Source of the DNA: Pseudoalteromonas lipolytica
Lineage (GTDB): Bacteria; Pseudomonadota; Gammaproteobacteria; Enterobacterales; Alteromonadaceae
NCBI RefSeq assembly: GCF_001306915.1
Contig: NZ_LJTC01000008.1
Coordinates: 248,001-312,000 of the forward strand
DNA length: 64,000 nucleotides
Direction of reading: 5' to 3'
Shown: positions 1-9,118 of the stretch, piece after piece
Layout of the letters: each line of letters starts with the position of its first letter
How positions within the stretch are numbered: position 1 is the first letter of the stretch
Made by a program: the position numbers and the translations under genes
Notes under the pieces: model-generated
The model's database searches: none
Told to the model about the DNA's origin: nothing
What the model saw: the letters and a program-made list of their open reading frames with translations, nothing else

Positions 1-650
1 AATACGCTCAATTTACCTGTTTCAAGACCTAGTAATACACCGCCGTTTGCCACAGTTGGTGAACTTTGACCACGTAATGTCAGTGGTGGTACTTCTTGTT
101 CGAAGCGCCAACGTTCTTCACCTGTATCTGGGTGCACTGCTAATAATTTACCAGAGCCTAGGTTTACAAAGATTAAGCCGTCGCCTGCAGCAGGTTTAGC
201 AAGTACTTCGCCAGGCATCGTTTTACGCCAAACAATTTCACCTGTTTCACGGTCTAGCGCGGTTAAGTAACCATGCTCAGAACCAACAAAAATTTTGCCG
301 TAAGCTTGTAATATACCACCCGATAACTTGGCACTTTCTGTGGTTTCCCAAGGCCAAAAGGCAGGGTTTTCACGCACATCGGTTTGCCATAGCGTATCGC
401 CATTTTCAAGCGAAAGGGCTTCAACTTCACCTTCGCGGTTTGCTACATACACAACATCGTTATGAATAGCCGGCGTTAAGCGCGAGAAATAATGCTGAAC
501 ACCGTCACCAATTGATTCTTGCCATACTACGTCTGTCTCAAACTGATTAACAATTTCAGGCAGTACCAGTTCTTCTTCGTCATCACTTGACGAACACCCA
601 GTTAGGGTTGCGATACACAGAGCAAGTGTTGCCGCTGTTAACTTCTTCAT
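1..650 (-). CDS. bamB: BamB outer-membrane assembly lipoprotein (N-terminal ~216 aa, cut by window edge)
   Basis: BamB is a lipoprotein of the BAM complex that helps insert beta-barrel proteins into the outer membrane. The gene reads leftward off the edge, so only the N-terminal part is visible. The ATG (complement of 648-650) opens a lipoprotein signal ending in the lipobox LTGC with the acylated Cys at residue 19, then an acidic SSSDDEEE linker. PQQ-like beta-propeller repeats follow, with the recurring pattern of a glycine turn and a Trp (GDTLWQ, GEIVWRK, GEERWRFE). It lies 9 nt downstream of yfgM on the same strand, the usual hisS-yfgM-bamB order. The identity is well supported by sequence and context. 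Confidence 0.95.
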   Translation of the reverse strand, partial: MKKLTAATLALCIATLTGCSSSDDEEELVLPEIVNQFETDVVWQESIGDGVQHYFSRLTPAIHNDVVYVANREGEVEALSLENGDTLWQTDVRENPAFWPWETTESAKLSGGILQAYGKIFVGSEHGYLTALDRETGEIVWRKTMPGEVLAKPAAGDGLIFVNLGSGKLLAVHPDTGEERWRFEQEVPPLTLRGQSSPTVANGGVLLGLETGKLSV

Positions 651-659
651 CTTAACCCC

Positions 660-1280
660 TTACGCCGCTGGGCTAGTTTGTGCTAAGTCATCAAGTTTAA
701 TTTGTAATAACGGGTTGTTTTCAAGGCCGCCATTATCCGCAGCAGCTTGGTATTGGCTGCGTGCTTGGTCTTTGTCGCCTTGTGCAGCATAAACATCGCC
801 TTTTAATTCAGCGACTGCAGCAGTAAATGATGCTGGAAGCTGGGCGTTTAGCGTTGTTAGCGCTTGCTCATATTGCTTTTGCGCAAGGTGAACACGAGCA
901 AGGCGCGTTGTTGCCGTTGCTTTAAGCTCAGGGTTTTGCTCGTTGGTGATGATCCAGTTAAGCTTTTCGCTTGCTGCATCAAGGTCATTCTTTTCTACGG
1001 CTTCTTTTGCCGCAACAAATGCTGTTAGCGTGCTGTAGCTTGACTCGTTATTTTCTTTAATAAACGTATCCGCTTTTTCTAGCACGGCACCGCTTTCAAC
1101 AAGTTGTGTGAAAGAGTCAGATGCTTTCTCAGCCGTGGTGATTTGGTTTTGGTTATAAGCTTTCCAACCATATAAACCACCTAAACCTGCAACAATACCA
1201 ATTGCAAGTGCTAAACCATTTTCACGGAAAAAGCGTTTGATCGCTTCTTCTTGTTGTTCTTCTGTTGAATAAATTTCCAT
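660..1280 (-). CDS. yfgM: YfgM, TPR-like ancillary SecYEG translocon subunit
   Basis: 206 aa, the family's normal length. YfgM is an inner-membrane protein anchored at its N-terminus, with a periplasmic TPR-like domain. In E. coli it associates with the SecYEG translocon and periplasmic chaperones. The N-terminus MEIYSTEEQQEEAIKRFF is the family signature. A single membrane segment follows at about residues 22-44, then an alanine-rich helical repeat domain to the end (for example TTRLARVHLAQKQYEQAL). The gene sits between hisS (24 nt upstream) and bamB (9 nt downstream) and is probably co-transcribed with both. Confidence 0.93.
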   Translation of the reverse strand: MEIYSTEEQQEEAIKRFFRENGLALAIGIVAGLGGLYGWKAYNQNQITTAEKASDSFTQLVESGAVLEKADTFIKENNESSYSTLTAFVAAKEAVEKNDLDAASEKLNWIITNEQNPELKATATTRLARVHLAQKQYEQALTTLNAQLPASFTAAVAELKGDVYAAQGDKDQARSQYQAAADNGGLENNPLLQIKLDDLAQTSPAA

Positions 1281-1304
1281 GCTTACCTCTGTTGCTAGCT
1301 GGGC

Positions 1305-2579
1305 TTAAATAAGCTCAGCTAGTAGCGTTTTCGCTTCTTCTAGTTTTAAGGTGACTTGTTCTTTACGCTCACGTAAATACTTAATAGTCACAACGCCTTG
1401 TTCTAATTCATCTTCGCCGATAATAACTGCAACAAGAGCATCGCTTTTATCTGCGCGTTTTAATTGCTTTTTAAAGTTGCCACCGCCTGCGTGCACCATA
1501 ACACGAAGACCTGCAACATCTTTACGTAACTGAGCGGCAATAATAGGCGCTTGAATGCTGGCTTTATCGCCCATGGCTGCCAAATATACATCAGCACTAC
1601 GGCGGATGTCACCTACACTTTCTAGTGCTTGAAGTAATAACACTAAACGCTCAAGACCCATTGCAAAACCTACCGCTGGTGTTGCTTTACCGCCAAGTTG
1701 TTCAACTAGGCCATCGTAACGACCACCGGCACAAACGGTTCCTTGTGCGCCTAGGCTATCGGTTACCCACTCAAAAACGGTGCGGTTGTAATAGTCAAGG
1801 CCACGTACAAGCTTTTCATTTACCGTGTATTCGACGCCAGCAGCGTCTAAACGTTCACATAAATTTTCAAAATGTTCTTTTGATTCAGCGTCTAAGTGCT
1901 CAGATAGTTTAGGCGCATCAGTTAAAATGGCTTGTACATCAGGGTTTTTGCTATCTAACACACGTAAAGGGTTGCTGTGCATACGACGCTTAGAGTCTTC
2001 ATCAAGTACATCGACGTGTTGCTCTAAGTAAGCAACAAGTGCATCACGGTAGTCTGCACGCGCTTCATTTGAACCCAATGAATTAAGCTCCAGACGAACG
2101 TGTTCATTGATACCAAACTCTTTCCATAATTGGGCTGTCAGCAAAATAACTTCTGCATCAATATCAGCAGTGGCAATGCCGAATGTTTCTAAACCAAATT
2201 GGTGGAATTGACGGTAACGGCCTTTTTGTGGACGCTCGTGACGGAACATCGGGCCCATGTACCATAAACGTTGTTCTTGGTTATACAGTAAACCGTTTTG
2301 ATTACCTGCACGTACACACACTGCGGTACCTTCAGGGCGAAGAGTTAAGTTATCGCCATTACGGTCTGCAAAGGTGTACATTTCTTTTTCGACGATATCG
2401 GTTACTTCACCGATAGAGCGTTTGAATAGGTCGGTTGATTCAACAATTGGAAAACGAATTTCTTGATAACCAAACGATGAAACTGTTTCACGTAAAATGT
2501 CTTCTACTTTCTGCCAAATTTGCGTATCGCCTGGCAGACAATCGTTCATACCACGAACTGCCTGAATTTGTTTTGCCAC
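1305..2579 (-). CDS. hisS: Histidyl-tRNA synthetase
   Basis: 424 aa, full length. This class II synthetase charges tRNA-His with histidine in the cytoplasm. Visible motifs are the N-terminal [12 protein letters not shown], the motif 2 region ([20 protein letters not shown]) and the histidine-specific signature [14 protein letters not shown] followed by [15 protein letters not shown]. The arginine-bearing motif 3 is GFAMGLERL, and a C-terminal anticodon-binding domain runs from about residue 330 to the end. It lies between ispG and yfgM on the same strand. A hairpin lies in the 132-nt gap to ispG, so hisS may also have its own promoter. Confidence 0.97.
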   Translation of the reverse strand: MAKQIQAVRGMNDCLPGDTQIWQKVEDILRETVSSFGYQEIRFPIVESTDLFKRSIGEVTDIVEKEMYTFADRNGDNLTLRPEGTAVCVRAGNQNGLLYNQEQRLWYMGPMFRHERPQKGRYRQFHQFGLETFGIATADIDAEVILLTAQLWKEFGINEHVRLELNSLGSNEARADYRDALVAYLEQHVDVLDEDSKRRMHSNPLRVLDSKNPDVQAILTDAPKLSEHLDAESKEHFENLCERLDAAGVEYTVNEKLVRGLDYYNRTVFEWVTDSLGAQGTVCAGGRYDGLVEQLGGKATPAVGFAMGLERLVLLLQALESVGDIRRSADVYLAAMGDKASIQAPIIAAQLRKDVAGLRVMVHAGGGNFKKQLKRADKSDALVAVIIGEDELEQGVVTIKYLRERKEQVTLKLEEAKTLLAELI

Positions 2580-2677
2580 TGATAAATCCTAAATACTGTA
2601 ATTGCGCTGAAAAAATCGCGCCTCAAGAAAAACTAAAAATTGACCCGCTATTATACCGTTTGGGCTCTAAAGGTAAA

Positions 2678-2699
2678 CGGCAAACCCAAGGGTTTGCCG
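2678..2699 (-). terminator. Perfect 10-bp hairpin between ispG and hisS
   Basis: CGGCAAACCC and GGGTTTGCCG form a perfect stem around a 2-nt loop, 12 nt beyond the ispG stop codon. On the minus strand it is followed by GTTTACCTTT, a weak U-tract. It may be a partial terminator or an mRNA-end hairpin that separates ispG from hisS. Confidence 0.55.
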
Positions 2700-2711
2700 A
2701 GTATATGCGAA

Positions 2712-3830
2712 TTATTCAACGATTTTGATGTCGATTGGCGTTTCTTTCTCTTTTTTAGCGATAAAGTCACGCACATAGCCTTCAAGTTGGTCAACAATAT
2801 TATCGTTATCGATACGTGCTTTTTGACGCTCACCATTGATGTATAAGCCAGAGCGACGGTTCGCACCAGCAAGGCCGATATCACTAACCAGCGCTTCACC
2901 AGGGCCATTTACCACACAACCAATCACCGACACTGACATAGGCTCAACCACGTCTTCAAGGCGCTCTTCAAGTTGGTTCATGGTGCTTACCACATCAAAC
3001 TCTTGGCGTGAGCAGCTCGGGCAAGCAATAAAGTTAATGCCGCGTGAGCGAATGCGTAATGATTTTAAAATATCAAAACCCACTTTGATCTCTTGTACCG
3101 GATCGGCAGCAAGTGATACGCGTAATGTGTCACCAATGCCTTCGGCAAGTAGCATACCTAAGCCAACAGCTGATTTAACAGATCCTGAGCGCATACCGCC
3201 AGCTTCGGTAATACCTAAATGCAGTGGCTGGTCGATTTCTTTGGCAAGTAAACGATATGCACCGACCGCTAAAAATACATCTGACGCTTTAACGGATACT
3301 TTAAATTGGTCAAAGTCTAAACGTTGTAAGATCTCAACATGGCGCATAGCTGATTCAAGTAAAGCTTCTGGTGTTGGTTCACCGTATTTTTCTTGTAAGT
3401 CGCGCTCTAATGAACCGCCATTAACACCAATACGAATAGGGATGTTATGCTCACGGGCTGAGTCTACAACGGCACGAATACGCTCTTCGCTACCGATGTT
3501 GCCTGGGTTAATACGCAAACAATCCGCACCATACTGAGCCACTTTTAATGCTATACGGTAATCAAAGTGAATATCTGTTACCAGCGGAATAGTGACCTGT
3601 TCTTTAATGCTTTTAAATGCTTCAGCTGCTTCCATGGTTGGTACAGACACACGCACAATGTCGGCGCCGGCATCTTGAATAGCTTGAATTTGTGCAACCG
3701 TTGCATCGATATCTAGGGTGTTGGTGTTAGTCATCGACTGAACGGCAATTGGTGCACCATCACCAATTGGCACATTACCTACGTTAATACGGGTCGATTT
3801 TCTACGTTTAATAGGAGATTCTGAAAACAT
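2712..3830 (-). CDS. ispG: IspG, 4-hydroxy-3-methylbut-2-enyl diphosphate synthase
   Basis: 372 aa. This [4Fe-4S] enzyme of the non-mevalonate (MEP) isoprenoid pathway converts methylerythritol 2,4-cyclodiphosphate to HMBPP. The first part is a TIM barrel ([29 protein letters not shown]). The C-terminal cluster domain carries three cysteines at C270, C273 (IACPSCSR) and C305 ([10 protein letters not shown]), the spacing I expect for this enzyme. rodZ ends 5 nt upstream and the two are probably one transcript. A hairpin follows the stop. Confidence 0.97.
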   Translation of the reverse strand: MFSESPIKRRKSTRINVGNVPIGDGAPIAVQSMTNTNTLDIDATVAQIQAIQDAGADIVRVSVPTMEAAEAFKSIKEQVTIPLVTDIHFDYRIALKVAQYGADCLRINPGNIGSEERIRAVVDSAREHNIPIRIGVNGGSLERDLQEKYGEPTPEALLESAMRHVEILQRLDFDQFKVSVKASDVFLAVGAYRLLAKEIDQPLHLGITEAGGMRSGSVKSAVGLGMLLAEGIGDTLRVSLAADPVQEIKVGFDILKSLRIRSRGINFIACPSCSRQEFDVVSTMNQLEERLEDVVEPMSVSVIGCVVNGPGEALVSDIGLAGANRRSGLYINGERQKARIDNDNIVDQLEGYVRDFIAKKEKETPIDIKIVE

Positions 3831-3835
3831 TGCGG

Positions 3836-4720
3836 TTACTCTGATAACGGTAAAGTAAATTTAGCTAAGCGATTTTTGGCAAAATGTGAGGTATCGACGG
3901 CTTGACCTTGAAAAGTAATATCGACTACTTGGTGTTTGCCGAGCACCACACTAAACGGCTGTGGGCCGGTTACTGTCATAACGTAACCTGCTTTTTTAAC
4001 ACCAAAAGCAATACGATCGCCGTTGCCATCGTGAATTTCTACCCAGCTATCTTCATTGAAGTGCATCACCACTTCGCTGTGCTCAGGATCAGCTTTTTTG
4101 GTTTGCGGCTGAGCAGTTAATTGGCTTTGTGACGCAGCCTGATTTGCTGCTTCGTTGTTAGTTATTGGCACAGTTTCTTGTGGCTCAATAACTTCTTTGT
4201 CTTCTGTAGGCAATTGAACTGTTTCTTCAACTGGCGCTTCGTCTGCTAAATTAGTGGTTAGCTCATTACTTTCAAGCTGATTTGGCATCGCCGTTGTTAC
4301 CGGCTCTTCGATACTTTGATTACTATTTTGCCACCACCAAACGACCGATGAGCCTATAATGACAGCTAAAATAAAATAACTGAATAGCATTAAACGGCTA
4401 TCGTTTGCTTCTTTTTCGGTGCGACGAGAGAAGCTCTGCATATTAGATTTTTTAGCTGGCTCAACATGCTCAGGTAATAATTCAAGCATGGCTTGGCTAT
4501 CTATTTTTAGCTCGCGACAATAGCTTCTGATATACCCTTTTACGAAGGTTGCAGGGCCTAGTAATTCATGTTCGTCGTTTTCTAATCGTTGTAATTGTAA
4601 AACTGATAATTTTAATGCACCAGCAAGCTGCTCAAGGCTCATTCCTGCATCTTCGCGGCGTTTTTTTAGCGCCTGGCCGAGCGTTTCTTGTGGTTGTTCT
4701 AAATTGTTTTCTTCATTCAT
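3836..4720 (-). CDS. rodZ: RodZ cytoskeletal/cell-shape protein
   Basis: 294 aa. RodZ is a bitopic inner-membrane protein that links MreB filaments to the elongation machinery. The N-terminal helix-turn-helix domain (about residues 10-80; [20 protein letters not shown]) faces the cytoplasm. A basic stretch precedes one membrane segment at about 112-131 ([20 protein letters not shown]). An acidic/Gln-rich periplasmic linker and a C-terminal beta domain (about 210-290; [18 protein letters not shown]) follow. The ATG overlaps the pilW stop codon, so translation is probably coupled. Confidence 0.93.
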   Translation of the reverse strand: MNEENNLEQPQETLGQALKKRREDAGMSLEQLAGALKLSVLQLQRLENDEHELLGPATFVKGYIRSYCRELKIDSQAMLELLPEHVEPAKKSNMQSFSRRTEKEANDSRLMLFSYFILAVIIGSSVVWWWQNSNQSIEEPVTTAMPNQLESNELTTNLADEAPVEETVQLPTEDKEVIEPQETVPITNNEAANQAASQSQLTAQPQTKKADPEHSEVVMHFNEDSWVEIHDGNGDRIAFGVKKAGYVMTVTGPQPFSVVLGKHQVVDITFQGQAVDTSHFAKNRLAKFTLPLSE

Positions 4721-6504
4721 AATGCGTATGAGTCTGGATCTACCAATAAAAGTCTATGCCCAGGCTTAAGGGCAACATCTGGGCTCAATTTGTTCCAGCG
4801 CATTAATTGATCGATTAATACGCTATGCTGCGTGGCAATGTCGTACAAAGTATCACCAGCATTAATGTCGTGATAAATATTCGGATCATTTAAATAGATG
4901 CGAGTACCGTTTTGTACGCGATCCGATTCTTTTAAGCCATTCCACAGCAAAATCTTCTGTAGTTTAACATTGTATCGCACTGAAATGCTAAATAGGTTTT
5001 CACCATTTTCAATAATATGGTAGGGGATATTCAGCGCAGGTACACGTGGGTTGAGCATGGGTAATTGTATTTGTTCAGAAGTCACTGAGTACGAGGTTTG
5101 ACTCGTTTGGCCTGCATAGTTGGATTCTTCGCCAAAGACATTTTCATCTTTTTCAGGCTGATAAAATATCACTGTGCTTTCATTTTTGCTGACAGCTTTT
5201 GCAGAAGTTGAAGTTTGTTGCTTAATCTCAGGAGATGTGGGTGCCCCAAAAGATACAATAGTGACTTCATCGTTAGCAGCTTTAGGTGTTGATATACTTT
5301 TCTTTTGTTCTGGTGTTTTTATTGCAAGCGCATTAACAACAGCTTCAGTATCGACAGGCTTAGTTGGAGTTGATGCTATTTTTTTTGACGATTCAGTCTT
5401 AAAACCCGAAGCTTCGGGCTGAATCTTTGCTTGCTCTACAACTAGGGCTGGCATGTTTGCAACAGATTGGGTTGATTCGACAGTTTCTTGTTCAATAATT
5501 GCAGGCACTTCTGACTTTTGCTGATTCGTAGCATATACTTCTTTTGCATTAGAAGTTTGTACATCTGTCTTATCTACAATTACTGTTTCATTCGCCTTTG
5601 TTGGGGCTTTTCTTTTTACGATTCGGATCTTTGGTTGGTCTTTGCTAACCGATGAGTTATCGCTTGAAATCTGGAGCTCTTCGAGTTGAGCTTGACGATA
5701 TTTTTCTCGTAATATTTCAAACTCTGAACGTTTAACCTGCCCAGAAGAAATGGCTTTAGCTTCGTTTGAGCCGGGGTAAGTTTGTAAAATGATACCTGCA
5801 GTTGCTTCGGCTTTTTCTATGTGTCCCATACGTTGCTGGATAAGATAGCTGAGCATAAGTGCACGAGGTGTTACGCGGCCTGTTGATTCGTATTTTTCAA
5901 TAATATCTTCAGCTTTATGTAGATCACTTTTTGCGTAATACAAACCAGCCAAGCTTATCATTGAAGAGGGGCGCTGCGAGCTGTGATTAAGTGCTGATTT
6001 TAGGTATTTTTCCGCATTTTCGAAGTCATCAAATTCAATCGCACATAAAGCTAAGTTTTCGTAACTTTCAGCTACACGGATATAGCTAGGAATTGAAATC
6101 GCTTTAAGAAGCTCTTCTGCAGCGCGGTCATACTCACCAATGCCACACAAAAATACACCATAATTGTTTAAGGTGTTTGGATCATTAGGGGCAATTTTTA
6201 ATGCGCGCTGATAGGCTTTATCGGCAAGTTCTGGTTCATCAACCTGTTGATAGTAATAAGCTAAAGAGTAATGAACTTCAGGGAGGTCAGGTGCAAAATC
6301 TGCGGCGCGTTCTAAATTATATTTTGCTTGTGAATTATTGCCTGTTTTTAAGTACTGTAACGCAAGGGCGATACGGGTACGGGCAGCACCGGTATTGTTA
6401 ACTTGTTTTTCAACAACGGGTCTGTCGCTACCTTCGTAGCTGTTTTCTGTAACACACCCTGTTAATGCAAATGCACTAACAGTAATGGCAAGTATAGAAC
6501 GCAT
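4717..6504 (-). CDS. pilW: PilW/PilF type IV pilus biogenesis lipoprotein with C-terminal LysM domains
   Basis: 595 aa, more than twice the usual ~250 aa of PilW/PilF pilotins, which help the PilQ secretin reach the outer membrane. The signal ends in a lipobox (ALTGC, Cys17). TPR repeats occupy about residues 38-250 (YLKTGNNSQAKYNLERA, NTLNNYGVFLCGIGEYDRAA). A low-complexity Ser/Thr/Lys/Gln linker (~280-480) leads to two LysM-like peptidoglycan-binding modules: HIIENGENLFSISVRYNV, then HDINAGDTLYDIATQHSV. It is the first gene of the pilW-rodZ-ispG run. The LysM extension is unusual and would let the pilotin touch peptidoglycan; that role is inferred. Confidence 0.85.
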   Translation of the reverse strand: MRSILAITVSAFALTGCVTENSYEGSDRPVVEKQVNNTGAARTRIALALQYLKTGNNSQAKYNLERAADFAPDLPEVHYSLAYYYQQVDEPELADKAYQRALKIAPNDPNTLNNYGVFLCGIGEYDRAAEELLKAISIPSYIRVAESYENLALCAIEFDDFENAEKYLKSALNHSSQRPSSMISLAGLYYAKSDLHKAEDIIEKYESTGRVTPRALMLSYLIQQRMGHIEKAEATAGIILQTYPGSNEAKAISSGQVKRSEFEILREKYRQAQLEELQISSDNSSVSKDQPKIRIVKRKAPTKANETVIVDKTDVQTSNAKEVYATNQQKSEVPAIIEQETVESTQSVANMPALVVEQAKIQPEASGFKTESSKKIASTPTKPVDTEAVVNALAIKTPEQKKSISTPKAANDEVTIVSFGAPTSPEIKQQTSTSAKAVSKNESTVIFYQPEKDENVFGEESNYAGQTSQTSYSVTSEQIQLPMLNPRVPALNIPYHIIENGENLFSISVRYNVKLQKILLWNGLKESDRVQNGTRIYLNDPNIYHDINAGDTLYDIATQHSVLIDQLMRWNKLSPDVALKPGHRLLLVDPDSYAL

Positions 6505-6546
6505 TACCTAATCTCTTCTTTGATTCCGTATGCCTATCTTACCGAA

Positions 6547-6601
6547 AAGCCTTTGTGTTGCATCTATTATTTTAAAAATAACGAGTTTGCCACAAAGGCT
6601 T
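6547..6601 (-). repeat. Inverted repeat (11-bp arms) between rlmN and pilW
   Basis: AAGCCTTTGTG (6547-6557) and CACAAAGGCTT (6591-6601) are perfect complements with a 33-nt loop. The loop holds a smaller A/T hairpin. The element fills most of the gap between the rlmN stop and the pilW start. On the minus strand the far arm is followed by TTTTCGG, so it could act as an intrinsic terminator of rlmN. Confidence 0.5.
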
Positions 6602-6618
6602 AACTTCAAAAGTTACGC

Positions 6619-7749
6619 TTATGCTTGGTGAATGTTTACCGCAATTGCGTTATCTTCGCGCATTTTCTTTTTCGCTAAACGTTTAGTACGGTCAACGACA
6701 TCACCCACTAATTGACCACAAGCTGCATCAATATCATCACCACGAGTACGGCGAACGATACAGGTAATACCTGCTGCTTGTAATACTTTAGAGAAGCGGT
6801 CGATACGGCTGTTACTCGAACGGCCATATTCATTACCCGGGAATGGATTAAACGGGATCAGGTTCACTTTTGAAGGTGTACCTTTAAGTGTTTTAACCAA
6901 TTCGTGGGCTTGATCGGTACTGTCGTTCACACCTTGTAGCATAACGTATTCGATAGTCACATCTTTGTTTGCTTTAGAACCATCGATATATCGACGACAT
7001 GCGGCTAAAAACTCTTCAATTGGGTACTTTTTATTAATTGGTACTAGTACATCTCGCAGCTCATTGTTTGGCGCATGCAGTGAAATAGCCAATGCTACGT
7101 CAATCTTCTCTTTTAATAGATCAAGCGCAGGAACCACACCTGAGGTACTTAATGTAACGCGACGTTTTGATAAACCAAAACCCCAATCGTCCATCATAAG
7201 TTCCATTGCTGGTACGACGTTTTTAAGGTTAAGTAATGGCTCACCCATACCCATCATTACAACGTTAGTTACAGGGCGCTTAGTGCTGTCGCCGTCTAAA
7301 CCAATATCTTTCGCGACACGCCAAACTTGGCCGATGATCTCAGACACCGCTAAGTTACGGTTAAAGCCTTGTTGAGCCGTAGAGCAGAAGGTACATTCAA
7401 GGGCACAACCTACCTGTGAAGATACACATAAAGTTGCACGGTCTTTTTCTGGGATCCAAACAGCTTCTACTTCTTGGCCACCTTGTAGCATCAGGGCGTA
7501 TTTAATAGTGCCATCAGTCGCTACTTGTTTAACTGAGATCTCAGGAGCAACAATTTCACATTCAGCTTTTAGCTTTTCTTTAAGCTTTTTGTTGACGTTT
7601 GTCATGTCGTCAAAATTGTCTACGCCAAAATGATAAATCCATTTCATCACCTGATCGCCACGGAATGGCTTTTCACCGAATGATACAAAAAGCTCACGCA
7701 TTGCATCTCGGTTTAAATCTAATAAATTAATCTTTTTTTCAGTGGTCAT
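6619..7749 (-). CDS. rlmN: RlmN dual-specificity 23S rRNA/tRNA adenine-C2 methyltransferase
   Basis: 376 aa. This radical-SAM enzyme methylates C2 of A2503 in 23S rRNA and of A37 in some tRNAs. The radical-SAM CX3CX2C motif is C115, C119, C122 (GCALECTFC). The SAM-binding GMGEPLLN is intact and the C-terminal catalytic cysteine lies in DIDAACGQL. Length and motifs are normal. It heads the minus-strand core cluster and has a good promoter just upstream (7795-7823). Confidence 0.96.
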   Translation of the reverse strand: MTTEKKINLLDLNRDAMRELFVSFGEKPFRGDQVMKWIYHFGVDNFDDMTNVNKKLKEKLKAECEIVAPEISVKQVATDGTIKYALMLQGGQEVEAVWIPEKDRATLCVSSQVGCALECTFCSTAQQGFNRNLAVSEIIGQVWRVAKDIGLDGDSTKRPVTNVVMMGMGEPLLNLKNVVPAMELMMDDWGFGLSKRRVTLSTSGVVPALDLLKEKIDVALAISLHAPNNELRDVLVPINKKYPIEEFLAACRRYIDGSKANKDVTIEYVMLQGVNDSTDQAHELVKTLKGTPSKVNLIPFNPFPGNEYGRSSNSRIDRFSKVLQAAGITCIVRRTRGDDIDAACGQLVGDVVDRTKRLAKKKMREDNAIAVNIHQA

Positions 7750-7794
7750 GAAACAACCTCAATCAGTGACGGTGGTAAGTAGTTTGGGTGCGCG

Positions 7795-7823
7795 ATTGTA
7801 CATTATTTAATCGACTTAGTCAT
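7795..7823 (-). promoter_or_regulatory. Probable sigma70 promoter of rlmN
   Basis: Read on the minus strand, ATGACT and TACAAT are separated by 17 nt, ending about 45 nt before the rlmN start codon. The -35 box lies inside the left arm of the 15-bp inverted repeat at 7816-7862. Confidence 0.5.
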
Positions 7824-7862
7824 TAGCTAAACAGATTTACAATGGGCTTAGCTAATGACTAA
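7816..7862. repeat. 15-bp perfect inverted repeat overlapping the rlmN promoter
   Basis: TTAGTCATTAGCTAA at 7816-7830 is repeated in inverted orientation at 7848-7862, spaced by 17 nt. The left arm covers the proposed rlmN -35 box. The right arm abuts the T-tract of the ndk terminator, so most of the repeat lies outside the ndk transcript. It could be an operator or a cruciform-forming element. Confidence 0.6.
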
Positions 7863-7885
7863 AAAAGGGCCCGAAAGCCCTTTTT
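7862..7885 (-). terminator. Intrinsic terminator of ndk
   Basis: AAAAAGGGC and GCCCTTTTT form a 9-bp stem with a 6-nt loop, 34 nt past the ndk stop. On the minus strand the GC-rich stem is followed by a run of Ts. Confidence 0.85.
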
Positions 7886-7919
7886 CTTCTGCATCACAGA
7901 CTTAGCTGTGAACTCGAAA

Positions 7920-8351
7920 TTAACGAGTACGTGGGCAGATTTCTTCGTCAGCGAAGAAGTATGCGATTTCACGTGCAGCTGATTCAACAGCGTCAGAACC
8001 GTGAACAGCATTTTCGTCGATGCTGTCTGCGTAGTCAGCACGTAAAGTACCAGCTAGTGCTTCAGCAGGGTTAGTAGCACCCATGATTTCACGGTTTTTA
8101 AGTACTGCGTTCTCACCTTCAAGAACAGTAACCATTACTGGACCTGATGTCATGAACTCAACTAAAGCACCGAAGAAAGGACGCTCGCTGTGCTCAGCGT
8201 AGAAACCTTCAGCTTTTTCTTTTGAAAGGTGAACCATTTTAGCTGCAACGATTTTAAGACCCGCAGTTTCGAAACGGTTGTAGATAGCACCGATGTGGTT
8301 TTTAGCAACTGCATCAGGTTTTACGATTGAAAAAGTACGCTCTAAAGCCAT
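7920..8351 (-). CDS. ndk: Nucleoside diphosphate kinase
   Basis: 143 aa, normal length. It transfers the gamma phosphate between nucleoside di- and triphosphates through a phosphohistidine. The active-site motif NAVHGSDA places the catalytic His at residue 117, as in the family. The N-terminus [15 protein letters not shown] is also typical. It is a single-gene unit: it has its own promoter-like sequence upstream and a strong terminator downstream. Confidence 0.97.
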   Translation of the reverse strand: MALERTFSIVKPDAVAKNHIGAIYNRFETAGLKIVAAKMVHLSKEKAEGFYAEHSERPFFGALVEFMTSGPVMVTVLEGENAVLKNREIMGATNPAEALAGTLRADYADSIDENAVHGSDAVESAAREIAYFFADEEICPRTR

Positions 8352-8403
8352 CTTTATGCTCCAATAATTTTAAATTTAAAAGGTTAAATATTAACGGGCG
8401 CGA

Positions 8404-8432
8404 ATTATACGCGCTTTACGTGAAAATTCCTA
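8404..8432 (-). promoter_or_regulatory. Probable promoter of ndk
   Basis: On the minus strand a perfect TATAAT (8404-8409) lies 17 nt from a poor -35 (TAGGAA, 8427-8432), about 50 nt upstream of the ndk ATG. A GC-rich discriminator follows the -10. Only the -10 is convincing. Confidence 0.45.
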
Positions 8433-8464
8433 ATTTAATTAAATAGTCATTTGATGGCATTTTC

Positions 8465-8799
8465 ATGAATCTAAAAATGTTCAGCAAAACGAGTATAAAA
8501 TGCGAACACCTTTTACAGTTAAGCACTTGTTTCCACAATGAACTCAGCGTGGTTACGAGTATACATAGCGTGTTTGATATCACAGAAGTGTTTGTTAATG
8601 ATTTTGATTATTACAGTGATGGCAACTATGCCTGTGTAGAGGACTTCGCAAGCGTATTACCCATTACAGCCCCTATATTTATTGAACTAGACCAAACCAA
8701 GCTCCTGAAGTTGGAAGTAGTCATATTTTTTATATCGCTATTCGTTTTGCAAACGGCAAAACCTTTGCGCTTGAAACTGAAGAAGTGCTGTTGTTGTAG
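8465..8799 (+). pseudogene. Probable frameshifted small gene, unknown function
   Basis: An ATG at 8465 opens a frame with protein-like composition up to about 8695 (FDITEVFVNDFDYYSDG, FASVLPITAPIFIELDQT). The same frame then turns into an unlikely Cys-rich tail. From about 8690 a shifted frame gives a plausible C-terminus (APEVGSSHIFYIAIRFANG, then KTFALETEEVLLL) ending at TAG 8797-8799. The simplest reading is one ancestral gene of roughly 110 aa broken by a single frameshift near 8695. I do not recognise the family. A sequencing error is an alternative, and so is a non-coding region. Confidence 0.4.
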
Positions 8800-8934
8800 T
8801 TTTTGTAATCAAAAAATCACATTTAGCATATAATATAACTACATAATTATTAAAGAATATATGTTGTAGCTTTTTGGGCTGTTAACATTAACAAATCCAA
8901 ACCAATTACCCTGGATAGTTAATTGAGTTTGATC

Positions 8935-8968
8935 AAAAAAGGTGGCCATTGGATTGGTCACCTTTTTT
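8935..8968 (+). terminator. Intrinsic terminator upstream of trhP
   Basis: AAAAAAGGTG (8935-8944) pairs with CACCTTTTTT (8959-8968), with further CCA/TGG pairing inside the loop and a TCTTTTT tail. It ends whatever is transcribed from the 8465-8934 region: the broken gene or a small RNA. Confidence 0.8.
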
Positions 8969-9011
8969 CTTTTTATAGGCTCACAGCTGGTTTGCTGAGT
9001 TTCTATCAAGC

Positions 9012-9052
9012 ATGATCTAGATCAATAAAATTACTGGGCAGGTTATTATACT
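9012..9052 (+). promoter_or_regulatory. FNR-type activator site and -10 box ahead of trhP
   Basis: ATGATCTAGATCAA at 9012-9025 matches the FNR consensus TTGAT-N4-ATCAA at nine of ten defined positions. A -10 box TATACT lies at 9047-9052, giving a start near 9059. The site centre is then about 41 bp upstream of the start, the standard position for a class II FNR-activated promoter. The match and spacing are read directly; regulation is inferred. Confidence 0.65.
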
Positions 9053-9118
9053 GCCGCGCTTCATTATCGTATTAATTCATGCAACCGACTTGTACTCGGT
9101 TCGATGTGTGGAGCTTTC

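Noticed and set aside
8800..8833. Cys-rich C-terminal tail of the frame that starts at 8465
   Set aside because: The run of Cys and Lys codons is what out-of-frame reading produces; the shifted frame ending at 8799 looks like real protein.
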